DNA of 64,000 nucleotides. It comes from Trichomonas vaginalis G3. Lineage: Eukaryota; Parabasalia; Trichomonadida; Trichomonadidae. A program made the position numbers and the translations under genes. Of this stretch, positions 1-10,907 are shown piece after piece. The number at the start of each line of letters is the position of its first letter. The stretch's first letter is position 1. The notes under the pieces were generated by a model, which saw nothing but the letters and a program-made list of their open reading frames with translations, ran no database searches and was not told the DNA's origin. The stretch is from positions 22,725,585 to 22,789,584 of the forward strand of contig NC_067205.1 of the NCBI RefSeq assembly GCF_026262505.1, read 5' to 3'.

Positions 1-35
1 ATCACTTAATTGGGAGGTGTGATTTTTTTTTCCAC

Positions 36-46
36 TCATTTTTTTT
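36..46 (+). promoter_or_regulatory. Initiator (Inr) element
   Basis: TCATTTTTTTT matches the trichomonad initiator (TCA then pyrimidine/T tract). The expected transcription start, the A of TCA, is 22 bases before the ATG at 60, the usual short 5' leader of these protists. Confidence 0.6.
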
Positions 47-59
47 CGAAAACAAAAAA

Positions 60-1697
60 ATGAGTGTTCAAGAATTCAAAACGATGCTCAAAGAAGATAC
101 ATCGAATCTCATTGTTGTATTGTTCACAAGGGATGAAGATAAGGATGATGACTTTAACAAATACTTTGAAGAATTAAAGAAGAAAAACAATTACAAGTTT
201 ACAGTGTTTTATGTACTTTATGTACAGGATGCTGCTGAAATCTTTAAACAATACGGCATTACAGGAGTTCCAACAATGATTGGCTTCTTTAAACGAAATA
301 AAGTCGGAAGAATTGAAGGTGGAGATAAAGATAAACTTGCCGAACTCATTAAAAACAATGAGCCACAACTATATAAAGGCAAGGCTCGCGTTATTACTGA
401 TGATGGCAAAGATGATAGTGAATATCTTGATAAATTAAGACGTCTTGCTGAACAACAAGCCGCACAAAGACCACCAGCGCCAAAACCATCCCCTAAAAAG
501 CAAGCACAGCCTAAGTATACTCCTCCTGCTTCTCCAGTTAAAAAATCAAATCCAAAATGGGATGAAACAATAAGAAATAACATGCGTGGTGACCTTCTTG
601 CATTAGAGTCACTTGATACAGAAGAGGAAATCGACAAATTACTTGATTATCTCGAAGCAATCGGAAAAGCAAATATAAGTTTCGATGATGTTCAAGTTTA
701 TTGCATGGATATACGCGATGGTAAATTTACAATACCAGACAAGATCCCAGAACCTCAAAATACTGAACAAGAACAAGAATTTTCGATCAAAAAGGAATTG
801 ACTCGGAAACAGAAAGAATTTGTCGAATTCTACAAAGCGATTGATGTTGATGAAAGCACTGCATACAATATCGCAAAGGATTTAGAAGATAATACAAGTG
901 AAGACAGGTTGATTGAGAAATTAGGCGAATTCAACGATTATTGTGATATTATTCAGAACAAATCAATCGAATTATACGATGGTTTCATTTTACTTTGCGA
1001 ATATTTCGATATTTCTACATCATTTAACGAAATCAACGAAGGAAACCACAAAAACATTGATTCCGTTAAAGAATACATCAAAGAGTACATCAATAACCAG
1101 AAGAATAAGTTCTTTGCATCACAGAAAGTGAAACAACTCCTTAATTCACCACGATCTTCATCAATTTCACCATTTGATTATGGAAATGACAAAGAAGAAG
1201 AAGAACGAATCAGATGGGAGCGAGAATTCGCAATTCGAGAAGCAAAGAAGAAGCGTGAACAGCGTGATGAAGAGATCAGACACAAACTTGAGATCGCAGA
1301 GAAAATCAAACAACAGCGAGAATCAAACAAAAGAATTGAAGAACAAGAAAAGCGACAAAAACAAGAGAATTCATTAACAGCACAACAACTTTTGAACAAA
1401 GCACAACAGACGACATCCAGTGGTTCTAAGTGCAAAGTCGCATTGTTTGGAGATGGTCAGACATTCACATATTTGATGGTTACAGGTGACACAGTTGAAT
1501 CTCTCTTCGCAAAGTTATTTAACGATTTCCCAGAAGCGAAAGATAAAAACATTGTTTTGTTGCAAGATAAAACATGCGAAGTTGTCGAATACAAACTAAC
1601 AAACACACTATCAGAAATCGGAGTGAAAGGTTTCACAAAGTTCAAAATACAAGTCAAAGAAAAAGATTCTCCACTCACACAATCTCCAAATGAATAA
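60..1697 (+). CDS. Thioredoxin-like/UBX-domain protein (likely Cdc48/p97 adaptor)
   Basis: 545 residues. Residues 1-105 look like a thioredoxin fold: the cis-proline segment GVPTMIGF is present, but the site that would hold CXXC reads TRDEDKDD, so it cannot act as a disulfide exchanger. A proline-rich linker (about 137-165) follows, then helical segments, then a strongly charged coiled coil (about 375-450) of the kind that precedes UBX domains. Residues about 454-535 resemble a UBX (ubiquitin-like) domain, the part that binds the AAA ATPase Cdc48/p97. The combination suggests a cytosolic adaptor in ubiquitin-dependent turnover. The start is fixed by the initiator 22 bases upstream. The stop overlaps a TAAA, as in many trichomonad genes. 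Domain assignment is by eye; UBX is the firmer call. Confidence 0.75.
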   Translation: MSVQEFKTMLKEDTSNLIVVLFTRDEDKDDDFNKYFEELKKKNNYKFTVFYVLYVQDAAEIFKQYGITGVPTMIGFFKRNKVGRIEGGDKDKLAELIKNNEPQLYKGKARVITDDGKDDSEYLDKLRRLAEQQAAQRPPAPKPSPKKQAQPKYTPPASPVKKSNPKWDETIRNNMRGDLLALESLDTEEEIDKLLDYLEAIGKANISFDDVQVYCMDIRDGKFTIPDKIPEPQNTEQEQEFSIKKELTRKQKEFVEFYKAIDVDESTAYNIAKDLEDNTSEDRLIEKLGEFNDYCDIIQNKSIELYDGFILLCEYFDISTSFNEINEGNHKNIDSVKEYIKEYINNQKNKFFASQKVKQLLNSPRSSSISPFDYGNDKEEEERIRWEREFAIREAKKKREQRDEEIRHKLEIAEKIKQQRESNKRIEEQEKRQKQENSLTAQQLLNKAQQTTSSGSKCKVALFGDGQTFTYLMVTGDTVESLFAKLFNDFPEAKDKNIVLLQDKTCEVVEYKLTNTLSEIGVKGFTKFKIQVKEKDSPLTQSPNE

Positions 1698-2226
1698 AAA
1701 TAATTAAATTTATAATGTTTGATTAAATTAACATTTATTTTTTACAGTTATTATTCTAAATTTCACTAGAGAAACAATAAAATTAATGAGATCAATAAAA
1801 AATGTCCATATATCTTTTTGTATTTTCTTTTTCATTTGCATCTTCAATACTTTAAAATCTAGTTTTTGATTAAGGGTGCCCTTGTGCTCATTTCACTTTA
1901 TTTCAGAGTATGACAACAGGATTTGATGAGACATTGATGAATAGCCTTAAGCAACAGAATCGAAGATATGTAAGTGCACATTTAAATTGATAAAATATAT
2001 TTTTCATTGATAATTTATTTACTATATTCTCAAGTTTTTTTGCGCATCATGTAGATAATTTATCTCTTAGTCAAGCATTTAATTTGCATTGTATTCAAAT
2101 ATCGAATAATTCAAAACTTAAGTGCACATGTTCCCATATTTTAAGGTGTATATATGTGTATTCAGTGATGCTTCACGTCCGATGACAAGAATTAGAATTA
2201 CTGTTAGATAATAGAAAGAATAAAAA
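1698..2226. other. Spacer with a dispersed-repeat fragment
   Basis: AT-rich and non-coding. Positions about 1874-1985 contain a stretch (TTAAGGGTGCCCTT, then CCTTAAGCAACAGAATCGAA, then GTAAGTGCACA) that recurs in diverged form at about 10,908-11,035. No gene is seen. Confidence 0.5.
1874..1985 (+). repeat. Dispersed repeat, copy 1
   Basis: Shares three ordered blocks with 10,908-11,035: TTAAGGGTGCCCTTGT, CCTTAAGCAACAGAATCGAAG and GTAAGTGCACA. The left edge TTAAGGGTGC is also like the edge of the TTAA-flanked element at 35,611, so it may be a fragment of a related transposon. Edges are approximate. Confidence 0.45.
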
Positions 2227-3206
2227 TTATTTAGAAGAAGATATGTTTACTGATACAACAAATGATGTTTTAAAAACATTATGAACAATGTTTTTGATGT
2301 CTTTCATTTTTAATCTTTTTTCTGATACTTTCTTTTTATAAAAATATGTAGCAGAGCATTTATCTGTAGTATAATGAGATATAAATGAATCTAATGGATA
2401 TCCTGTTTCAAATGTTTCCGGAAAAAAATCAAACTTTAGAGTTTGATTTACATCATTATTATTAAAGTAACAATTATCAAAAGTTGGTTTTACTGCAAAT
2501 AAATAGTTTCCTTTATTTCCTATGAATGAACAATTTGAATATGTACATGAAGTATCACACCAAATTATTGCATCACCATTATTTGTATCTTCATTGTTTA
2601 AATAATTACATTTTTTAATATTTAAATTACCATAATTTGCTAACACACCTTGTTTTTTAGATGATGTATTTGATATTGTTGTGAAATTAATAATTTCTGC
2701 TTCTTTTGAACTGTGAATACGATATGCAGCACATTCAGTAATTTCATAGTGATAAGATGTATTCATATTACTTACTTTGATATCTCCTTTGCATTGTGAT
2801 ACTGAACATTCAAATGCATAACTTTTGTTGGTACTTTCATCAAGTGAATGAATTTCATATGCGCATCCCCATTTATCGCTTGATGAAAGTAAACAACAAA
2901 TATGAACTAAGACGCAATCAGAATTTTCGATAGAGAATGATCCACCATTATCTGTGGAACTATTGTTGTAAAATGAGCACGATTCAATTAAAACTTTGCT
3001 GCTAGAATTAAGGTAAATTGCTCGATTTTGGCGATGGAAAGCAAAAATTACATCATGAATGTAATAATTACCGCTTCCTGATATAGTTTCGTTAGTGGTC
3101 TTAGTAATAAAATCATTTGTGATATAATAATCTGAAAAACTTCTCTCAAGTTCGAAATAACATTGATTTTTGATTCCTTTTGTTGATAATGCATTTCTGA
3201 GGATTG
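2227..3206 (-). pseudogene. Right-handed beta-helix surface-type protein fragment, copy A
   Basis: On the minus strand the frame is open from just after a TAA at about 3,207 down to the stop at 2,227, about 325 codons, but it has no ATG until MNTSYHYEI at 2,766. The translation has short repeats typical of parallel beta-helix proteins of trichomonads (RAIYLNSSSKVLIESCSFYNN, CNYLNN, NCSFIGNKG). Such proteins are usually secreted or surface-anchored; here there is no signal peptide and no C-terminal membrane segment, so the piece lacks both ends. It is paralogous to 4,645-5,627 and more distantly to 9,824-10,816. It could be an exon of a spliced gene, but no trichomonad splice signal was seen. 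Confidence 0.6.
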
Positions 3207-3467
3207 ATTAATGTTAATCACTCTGAAAGTATTGTTCAATCAAGCATAGAGATTAAAAGCAAATCAAGATTTCATTTTATAAAAAAAATGCTAAGGAAAT
3301 TTTATGAAAAACTTGCCACAAAATATTGAACCGGAAAGTTTAGACCAAAAAGGAATTGAATCTTGAGGAGATAATTCTTGAATATTCATTAAAGTTAATA
3401 TAATCAAAGAACAACTCATAGGATACTTCACATATTTGGAAATAACAACAATTACTTTAAAGATGAT

Positions 3468-4083
3468 GGGGTCCATTATAAATTCCCCCATTATTATGAA
3501 TACGGTGCCATTATTATAAATTCCATTTAATACCCATAATGGATTAATTCGAATAAAGGGTCAATTCGAATAACCGCCAAAAATGGAATAACGGGTTTTA
3601 TGGAAATTCCATTTATTTTATCGGAATTTCGAATAACCGCTTTATTCGAATTTCCATTCAAATTAGAATTTCGAATAAACGGGTGTTATTGGAATTTCCA
3701 TTCCAAAAAATGTTCTATTTTGGCTTAATACTCACACATCAAATATAGCAAATATGGATTATCATTTGTTTCCAAAAGATTAAATATATTTGGCATGAAA
3801 TTTTGATTAGCTAGATCAATTACATATATTAGATACTGCATTTCTGGGAATACAAATTCCAATAACACCCGTTTATTCGAAATTCTAATTTGAATGGAAA
3901 TTCGAATAAAGCGGTTATTCGAAATTCCGATAAAATAAATGGAATTTCCATAAAACCCGTTATTCCATTTTTGGCGGTTATTCGAATTGACCCTTTATTC
4001 GAATTAATCCATTATGGGTATTAAATGGAATTTATAATAATGGCACCGTATTCATAATAATGGGGGAATTTATAATGAACCCC
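3468..4083. mobile_element. MITE-like element with 230-bp terminal inverted repeats
   Basis: Positions 3468-3697 and 3854-4083 are inverted copies, each 230 bp, starting GGGGTYCATTATAAATTC and meeting around a 156-bp AT-rich loop. Agreement appears nearly complete, so the element is young. No coding capacity exists. A possible target duplication is GAT on both sides, too short to prove. It sits between the two beta-helix fragments, on the 5' side of copy A. The repeats consist of recurring short words (ATTCGAATAA, GGAATTTC), which is unusual composition for a transposon end. Confidence 0.8.
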
Positions 4084-4644
4084 GATGTATTTAATACTTG
4101 ACAATGAGAGATTAAAATGAATTAATACTCGCAAATGTATAATCAGCAAAAGAAGCTTCATCGAACCAAACTTTTTGTATATCATTCATTTCTGTGAATT
4201 TTTCATTTTAATCGTTCTGAAACTATATTTGATTCAAACTTAGATTTTGTCAAAATTGCTTGCTGCATTCAAATTTTCAGTAATTTTTGCATTCATGAAA
4301 TTTTTCTAATGTAAGGATTTGCAAACGATTCAAGATGTTGTTTTCAATTTGGCGGTTGGCATACTCTGTCCAATTTTTTTAAAAAAATTGAAATAGAATG
4401 CATCCCCCTGCGAGTGGAGAAATTATTATGAAAAAATAAATGTAAAATAAATCATAAGTTTTCAGTTTATTAACTAAGCAAAATATTTGTATCTATTGAT
4501 GCGAATTATGGAAAATACCTTGAGACTTATACATCTCCATCAACTGAGATGTTAATGCGAAAATATCTCTGTATATTAAATTATTATGTAAGTGTATGCA
4601 TGACGAGAAGCCATCAGTTTGATATAAAAATGTTCTCATTTATA
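4084..4644. other. AT-rich spacer
   Basis: No supportable gene or structured element. It separates the MITE from the second beta-helix fragment. Confidence 0.5.
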
Positions 4645-5627
4645 TTATTTAAATGAAGAAAGGTTTTGGACTAGGCAAAATGATGCTTTATAAACATTTA
4701 TTGCATCAAATGTATTTTCCTTATAAAATAATGGACCTGAACAATAATATGTTGTATAATGAGTTATAAATGAATCTAAAGGTTGAATCGACACAAAAGT
4801 GATATCGTTATTTCTCACGTTTTGAGTTACACCTTTATTATTGAAGTAACAATTATCAATATATGGTTTTTGGGAAAATAAACAAATTCCTTTATTTCCG
4901 ATGAATGAACAACCTGAATATGTACATGAATCAGTACAATCAATTATTAAATCAGCACCTCCAGTACATTTATTGTTTAAATAGTTGCATTTTGTAAAAT
5001 TAAACCTTCCAAGATTATCCATTCCAGCACTTTCTGTAGATGATGTATTTGATGCTGTTGTGAAATTAATAATTCCTGTTCCTGTTGGATATTCAATTTG
5101 ATATGCAGCATAAGAATAAATTTCATAGTGATAAGATGTATTCATATTACTTACTTTGATATCTCCTCTGTAATGATATAATGGCGTTCGATCCCCTTTG
5201 CATTGTGATATTGAGCACTCAAATGCATAGCTTTTGAAGGTACTCTCAGAAGGTAATGAAATTATGTATGCGCATCCCCATTTATCGCTTGATGAAAGTG
5301 AACAACAAATATGGACTAAGATACAATCTGAATTCTCAATACAGAATGATCCTCCTTTTTCTTTGGAACTGTTATTATAAAAGGAACACGTTTCAAGTAA
5401 AACTTTGCTATCTGAATTAAGGTAAATAGCGCGGTTTTGATAATGGAAAGAAAATATTGCATAATGAATGTAATAATTCCCATTTCCTGATATTGTTTCG
5501 TTATTGGTTTTATTATGAAAATCAGTTGAGATATAATAATCTGAAAAACTTTCTTGAAGTATGAAATAACTTTGATACTTGATTCTTTTTGTTGAAACTG
5601 CATTTCTGGAATTTGTTTTATATTAAT
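4645..5627 (-). pseudogene. Right-handed beta-helix surface-type protein fragment, copy B
   Basis: Open on the minus strand from just after a TAA at about 5,627 to the stop at 4,645, about 326 codons, with the first ATG only at 5,145. The protein aligns along its whole length with copy A (NYYIHYAIFSFHYQNRAIYL; ENSDCILVHICCSLSSSDKW; CSFIGNKGICLF), with one extra short segment before the shared internal methionine. Both copies lose the frame upstream at the same place, so they probably descend from one already incomplete copy by local duplication. Signal peptide and membrane anchor are not visible. Confidence 0.6.
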
Positions 5628-5789
5628 CTTTTTGAAATAATCAATAAATCGAGCTTATTCACTGTCAAGAAAATAAAAAATTTCATGTGACTTTTTCTCT
5701 CAATTTTTTCGAAAAAGTCGGCAGGGAAATTTTGATTCTAATGATTTTCAAAATTATTGGACAAATCAAAGATAGTCATATAAATACTA

Positions 5790-6030
5790 TATTGCCCTTT
5801 TCAGAGTATGGTTGGCATTAGATAGAAGTGAAAATTCTCCCCTTCATTTTGCAGTAAATTAAAATCAAAAAGGAAGTTTCATATTTAAATTGATAATGGA
5901 ATATGCCTTTGTACATTGAGTAGCTTAGTAATTGTGAAGAAACTGCAGAGCATTATGTTTCATATAATAATAAAGAAAAAAAAACAATTCATAATAATTT
6001 ACATCATTTCGAATCATAAGTCTTATTCAA
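5790..6030 (+). pseudogene. Ankyrin-repeat relic
   Basis: Short translated pieces keep the ankyrin signature in successive frames: ENSPLHFAVN near 5,830-5,860, then ETAEHYVSYNNKEKKTIHNN near 5,937-5,995, which has the trichomonad pattern of a TAE-type helix, an N-K-K turn and a TxxH-type start of the next repeat. Stops and frame changes are frequent, so this is a decayed fragment of the large trichomonad ankyrin family. The rest of the spacer 5,628-6,477 shows nothing else. Confidence 0.45.
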
Positions 6031-6477
6031 AATACATGGATTCTATTTATATTTTGATGAATATCAGTATGTATATGATTTCCATTAATTTGAACTAATT
6101 GCTAAGTATGCATATCTTATTAAAATTTGTAGTCATTGATTAGCTTTCTTCTTTAAGGACTGTAACAAGCAGAAATCAATCAAAACTAAGTTAAATCAAT
6201 CATTATCAAGATCGAAAATGTTCAATATCAAATTTTATTAATTTGCTTTAATATCACTGCAAAAATGAATCGGATAAAAGAATTATCTATACAAAATGTA
6301 TTTTTAAGTTGATAAGGTCTAGAAAACCTATGATTGAGCATTCTCAAATATGAAAGCAAATACATGAGATTAAATTAAAGATATAAATTGTATTCATGAT
6401 AAGACAAATGAAAATCATAAAATATTTTTCCAAAAATATAAATAACTGTACTTTTTGTATCGCGAAAGTGTAAAAAA

Positions 6478-8142
6478 ATGAATAATGATAAAATAGAAGA
6501 AGTTATACGGAAAAGGCGACTAATTTTTGATCAGGCACTTCAAGAGATACGTCGTCCTAACAAGGAAGATATATTTGAGCACTTGTTGCTCATTGGAGTT
6601 CCGCCCGATGAAATAAGTCAGCCACGGTTTAAAATTTTATGTTTATTCCCGTATTATCCATTGAAGATAGAGCCGTCAGAGTATGAATCTATTATAGATT
6701 TTGCATTTCCAGCAGGTTTAAAAAAATGCGAACCATATTCACAGCATCATTCAGCAATAATCGATGAATTCGCTTTTGCTTTCAAGAAGGAAGGCAACCT
6801 ACAATATGGGTTATGCGTACAGTTTAAAGTTCCATCAGATGTTGATCCTTTTTTTGTTTCTGAGACAAATAGATGCTATCCATTCTGCTTACTTATGATG
6901 ACTCGAGATATGTCATTTACATCACATTTCAGATTCCTTACATGCCTCGTAAAAAATTTTATTGGTTGGGAGGCGATTTATCGAGAATTCGAGTTTATGA
7001 AAGACTTTACTCCATTCAAAGTTGAAATACAAGAAGGAGATGAACCCATTTTCTTAGAATCAATGGGCAGAGTCTCTTCCTTTGCAAGATACGGTAAAAT
7101 GCACATAACAAAAGATTTTGCACGTGCTGCAACAGCTTACAGATCTATTATTCGCGGAAAACAGTACATTCAATGCAAATTTTCCGATTCTACAGAAATT
7201 TTTATTCCTCCAAACGTTGAACACGAATCCAGCGCATATCTACTCGGTTTGGCAGCTCTTGACTCGTTGTTTAGCCATTTATCCACCTACAATATCGTCA
7301 AACTCTTTACAGCCGTTGTTTTAGAACATATAATCATTGTAATTACAGATAAACCATCATTAGCATCGAATTGCATACTTGCACTTAGATCGTTAGTGCA
7401 TCCCCTCAAGATATTATCGCCAATTTCCCCGATTTTACCAGCAAAACCGAAATACGAAGCAATTCTCGGTTGTCCGTCCCCGATTATATGCGGTGTACTT
7501 AAGAATCCCAACCTAGACCTCTCAGAAACATGCGATGAGAAGTGTATCGTTGATATTGACAATGGAAGTGTAATTGATGACGAACTTGACGTATTAGGAC
7601 AAATTTTACCTAGAGCAGATGCGATAAAAGAAGATATAGAGCGTATTCTCGCTGCAAACCATAATCTAATTGAAGTTCCTCCGCGTCATATTTATAGTAA
7701 CGGAAAAAACATCAGAAATCCCGACTGGGGAAGTTTCTATGCCGCTGACAACCATGTTTCCATGCCTTTGCACTACATGAGTTCGATAAATCCGAAATAC
7801 ATTTTCACAGCGACCGTTGTAGGCAAAATCATGAAAGTTTTCCAGAGAAGATTCATTAAGGAACTTTACGAGAACATGGAAATGTGTTTTGTGACCGAAA
7901 CAACTGATTCTTTGAAACCTGTCATCATATTCAACCAAGAAATCTTCAAAGGACAGCCATACGCTAAGACAAATGATAAGTTCATCAAGAGATTCATGCA
8001 GACATCTATTTTTGATGAATATGTACAAAGAAAACTTGATTATTTGACAATTCTCAAAACTGCTGTTATGAATGAGTCAAAATGCAGAGAAATGGAAGAG
8101 TTTTTGCGAGTTTATGATGAAATTACATCAATGCTCGATTAA
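6478..8142 (+). CDS. DENN-domain protein (putative Rab GEF)
   Basis: 554 residues. The layout matches a tripartite DENN module: uDENN about 45-165 (FPYYPLKIEPSEYESIIDFA, then RCYPFCLLMMTRDMSF), cDENN about 230-360 (ALDSLFSHLSTYNIVKLFTA, LEHIIIVITDKPSLASNCIL, ALRSLVHPLKILSPISPILP, GCPSPIICGVLKNPN) and a helical dDENN part to about 540. DENN proteins exchange GDP for GTP on Rab GTPases on endosomal and secretory membranes. No other domain is attached. The ATG at 6478 follows an A-rich leader; a clear initiator was not found. Which Rab it acts on cannot be told; the Rab at 26,729 is not adjacent and no link is implied. Confidence 0.8.
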   Translation: MNNDKIEEVIRKRRLIFDQALQEIRRPNKEDIFEHLLLIGVPPDEISQPRFKILCLFPYYPLKIEPSEYESIIDFAFPAGLKKCEPYSQHHSAIIDEFAFAFKKEGNLQYGLCVQFKVPSDVDPFFVSETNRCYPFCLLMMTRDMSFTSHFRFLTCLVKNFIGWEAIYREFEFMKDFTPFKVEIQEGDEPIFLESMGRVSSFARYGKMHITKDFARAATAYRSIIRGKQYIQCKFSDSTEIFIPPNVEHESSAYLLGLAALDSLFSHLSTYNIVKLFTAVVLEHIIIVITDKPSLASNCILALRSLVHPLKILSPISPILPAKPKYEAILGCPSPIICGVLKNPNLDLSETCDEKCIVDIDNGSVIDDELDVLGQILPRADAIKEDIERILAANHNLIEVPPRHIYSNGKNIRNPDWGSFYAADNHVSMPLHYMSSINPKYIFTATVVGKIMKVFQRRFIKELYENMEMCFVTETTDSLKPVIIFNQEIFKGQPYAKTNDKFIKRFMQTSIFDEYVQRKLDYLTILKTAVMNESKCREMEEFLRVYDEITSMLD

Positions 8143-8533
8143 TATATTACTTTTCTTATATTATTTTTTATTTGTTATTTATTTTGATAAAGTTTATTGT
8201 TATTTTATTGTTTTATAACTATCTAATATCATGTTCAGTCTTAACAAAGCAAAATACAACTTTATTAAATGAGTAATTTTAATTTTCAATTATTATGATT
8301 CACATAGATTATATTCTAGATGCAATAGCCTAGAGTAGTTAAAATGAAGTAAAGATTAGGAAAGAATCAATCTTATCTTATTGAATCACTAAGATGTATG
8401 TAAAATTGATGATTGGTATTGCACTTTGCTGCATCTTCATGAAAACTTCGTGAATATAATATGTTCTTGAAATTTAACTCTATTTCTTTCATATGAAATC
8501 GTAAAATTTGATTTAAGATAAAAAGTGACAAAA
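8143..8533. other. AT-rich spacer
   Basis: No gene. A tiny trace (VLHFAASS at about 8,417-8,440) recalls an ankyrin repeat but is too short to call. Confidence 0.4.
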
Positions 8534-8974
8534 ATGGCTTCTGTTTCATTATTTCAGAGAGGATTTTACTTCAGAATCAGAAGAAGCCCGTTAAGAATAT
8601 TAGGCGACGTGATTTCTATCATAGGTCTTATTATTTATTCGCAAATGCTCTATTTTTACTACAAACATCAAAATGCAAAAGAATTTAATCCTTATTTACT
8701 CTATGTATCGATTTTCATGCTTGTTTCATCAATTGCTCTCTATGCATTTATGTATTTTGATATGATTTTAAATAAAAAGCCAATCAAAGCGATTCCAATT
8801 GAACGTTGGTTCACAACTCGTCCATTTCATTGCATAATGATTATTGTTTTATTCATCATTTCATTCATTTTTGCTCAAATCGCAGCCTGGCCAATTTTTC
8901 ACATTTATGGCGCTGTTTTTCTCATGTTATTGTTCGCATTCATTAGCCAATTGACTGATTACATACCATATTAA
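8534..8974 (+). CDS. Small four-helix membrane protein
   Basis: 146 residues from the ATG at 8534 (the frame is open a little further upstream but only through a GTG). Four hydrophobic segments at about 22-42, 53-75, 96-114 and 117-138 are joined by short basic or polar loops; the N-terminus (FQRGFYFRIRRSPLRILG) is basic. Size and topology recall small ER/Golgi membrane proteins, but I do not recognise the family. The intact frame and clean hydrophobic pattern support a real gene. Confidence 0.65.
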   Translation: MASVSLFQRGFYFRIRRSPLRILGDVISIIGLIIYSQMLYFYYKHQNAKEFNPYLLYVSIFMLVSSIALYAFMYFDMILNKKPIKAIPIERWFTTRPFHCIMIIVLFIISFIFAQIAAWPIFHIYGAVFLMLLFAFISQLTDYIPY

Positions 8975-9384
8975 GCTATACTTCAGAATATATTGTAATA
9001 TTCTTTGAAATATTTTTTGTTTGAATTATAAAATTACTTTTATAAAGAAACTATACACTCCCTATAATTTGATACTAATATATAATATGTAGTCGAAAAA
9101 TTTTTAACTTTTTCCCTCATAACTATTTCTCAGATTTTGTGGTCAAAATGAAGATATGATATAATCGGATTTAAATATAATAGGTTTATTATATTCAAAA
9201 TCTAATGACTTCTCTAATCAATAAGGAGTCATGATATTAATATTTTCATTAGCTCTTATATTTGATTAATAAGAACATTTTAAGTTTCTATATACTATAT
9301 ATGCAATTTGTCTTGTTATTATCGATTTTCACAATTCAAATATCTATTCATAAATTTAGATGCAAAAAATATGAATTATCAAAA

Positions 9385-9740
9385 AGCCATCAATGAACTG
9401 CTTTATGAATAGCTATTGCCATATCTGCATTTGTATTTTGGTATATTAATGAAACCTTCCATGATTTTTCTTCAATCTCAGAATTCCCTATTGCTATTGC
9501 ATAATGAACTATAGTTATTCAATCAATATCTTTTGATTTGAACTACTCTCCAAGTGAAATGTGAGGTTTAGATATTCCTCAACATATGCTTGCGTATGTA
9601 GAATGAAACATAGTTCATAGATAGCTATCATGTATTCACCTTTTTTATAGCATAAAACATATAGACAATTAACATCTGATGCAAAATGAAGTGCTGTCTT
9701 TCCATTATTAACTTTTGCTTCAATATGTATATAATGCTGT
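9385..9740 (-). pseudogene. Ankyrin-repeat relic
   Basis: Read on the minus strand, three consecutive ankyrin-type repeats remain: HIEAKVNNGKTALHFASDVN (about 9,669-9,728), then VHYAIAIGNSEIE near 9,480-9,520, then NADMAIAIHKAVH near 9,395-9,440. Stops and shifts lie between them. This is a dead fragment of a trichomonad ankyrin gene. The remainder of the spacer 8,975-9,823 is AT-rich with nothing else seen. Confidence 0.7.
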
Positions 9741-9823
9741 ATATTAATGTTCGAATGTTAATTATTGTAAATATGATATATATATATATGTCTTAAAAAT
9801 GCAAACGACAAGAAATATAATTT

Positions 9824-10816
9824 TTATCTTTTGATCATCAACATAATAGAAATGTAATACTTGCCAGAAAGAAAATTCATGGATGGACATAATGAACAAA
9901 TTTTATTTTCTTTCTTTGGAACAAATAATAATACTATTTCATGAATCCCTTCACATGGACGTAATCCAATGAATGTCAGATTATTCATAAATGAATATTC
10001 CCCTCTCTCCGATGTATCAACATTTCCAGTATCTGAGTAAGAATCAATACTACATCGATGTATATAAATCTTTCCTCTAGTTCCTTGAAATAATTTTCCT
10101 TTGTTAATCTGAGGATCGTTTTGGAAAGATGAATCGAAAATATCAAGTCTATTACCAATAACAAAAACTATTCCCCAATCTTTAGTACCTTGAGAATTAT
10201 TTATATAATTACATTGATCAATTCTTCCTTGGCAATTCCAATACGTTGTAATCATTCCGTCAGTTGCGTTTAAATCCTCAAAATTACAAAATGAAGCATT
10301 TGTTGTTGATTCAACTCTATCATAATAAAAACCTGGATCTTGTTTTGAAATACAATTAGATAAGTTTGTTTTAGATAGTGATTCAAAACCATCTTTCTGG
10401 AAAATTATACATACTGCTGAACTCTTTCCCCCATTACAAATTGATCCTTGGAGGATTGAACTATTGATTTTGCCTTCTAAACATGTAAATTGGCCGGTAT
10501 AAGGATTTTGGCTTTCAGATGAACAGAATTTGTCAATAATAACTGTAGTATTACTAGAACTTTTAATATATACTGTACCTGGACCTTGTGAAAAAATATT
10601 TTCCAATAGTAAAATCGAGTAGTCAGCTATATTTCTGAAATCGACTGCTCTATCTTGAAGATCAATGAACTTACAGATGTATGCAAAACATCGATTCTCG
10701 GTCGATATGACTTGTTTGTTTTCACCTGTAATGACTGAAGAAGGAGGACTGATTCCCTCATAATAAAGATACCAAATACTATTTGAAACTTCTTCACGAT
10801 GAATATGTTTCCTCAA
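9824..10816 (-). pseudogene. Beta-helix surface-type protein fragment, divergent
   Basis: A 330-codon open frame whose first codon is TTG; the first in-frame ATG lies deep inside, so the 5' end is missing or lost. The protein has many short cysteine/asparagine repeats (NASFCNFEDLN, DQCNYINNSQGTKDWGIVFV) of the same family as the fragments at 2,227 and 4,645, but with low similarity. It ends with CSLCPSMNF followed by a short unrelated-looking tail, without the membrane anchor expected of full-length members. A stop lies upstream in frame. I consider it a 5'-truncated copy; expression from elsewhere cannot be excluded. Confidence 0.55.
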
Positions 10817-10907
10817 AAGTATTAATTTAAACTTCGCAATGAATTAAAAGATCTCATTAATTAAATTTAAAAAGGCAGGATGTAACACTTTTTTTCGTAT
10901 CTAAGAG

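Noticed and set aside
3468-4083. Same family as the TTAA-flanked element
   Set aside because: Ends (GGGGTYCATT) and target site differ, and the inverted repeats are 230 bp instead of 11 bp.
8417-8440. Ankyrin trace VLHFAASS
   Set aside because: Eight residues with no neighbouring repeat are too little to call.
9824-10816. Beta-helix frame as an intact gene with TTG start
   Set aside because: Trichomonads start at ATG; the family normally has a signal peptide, and none is present here.
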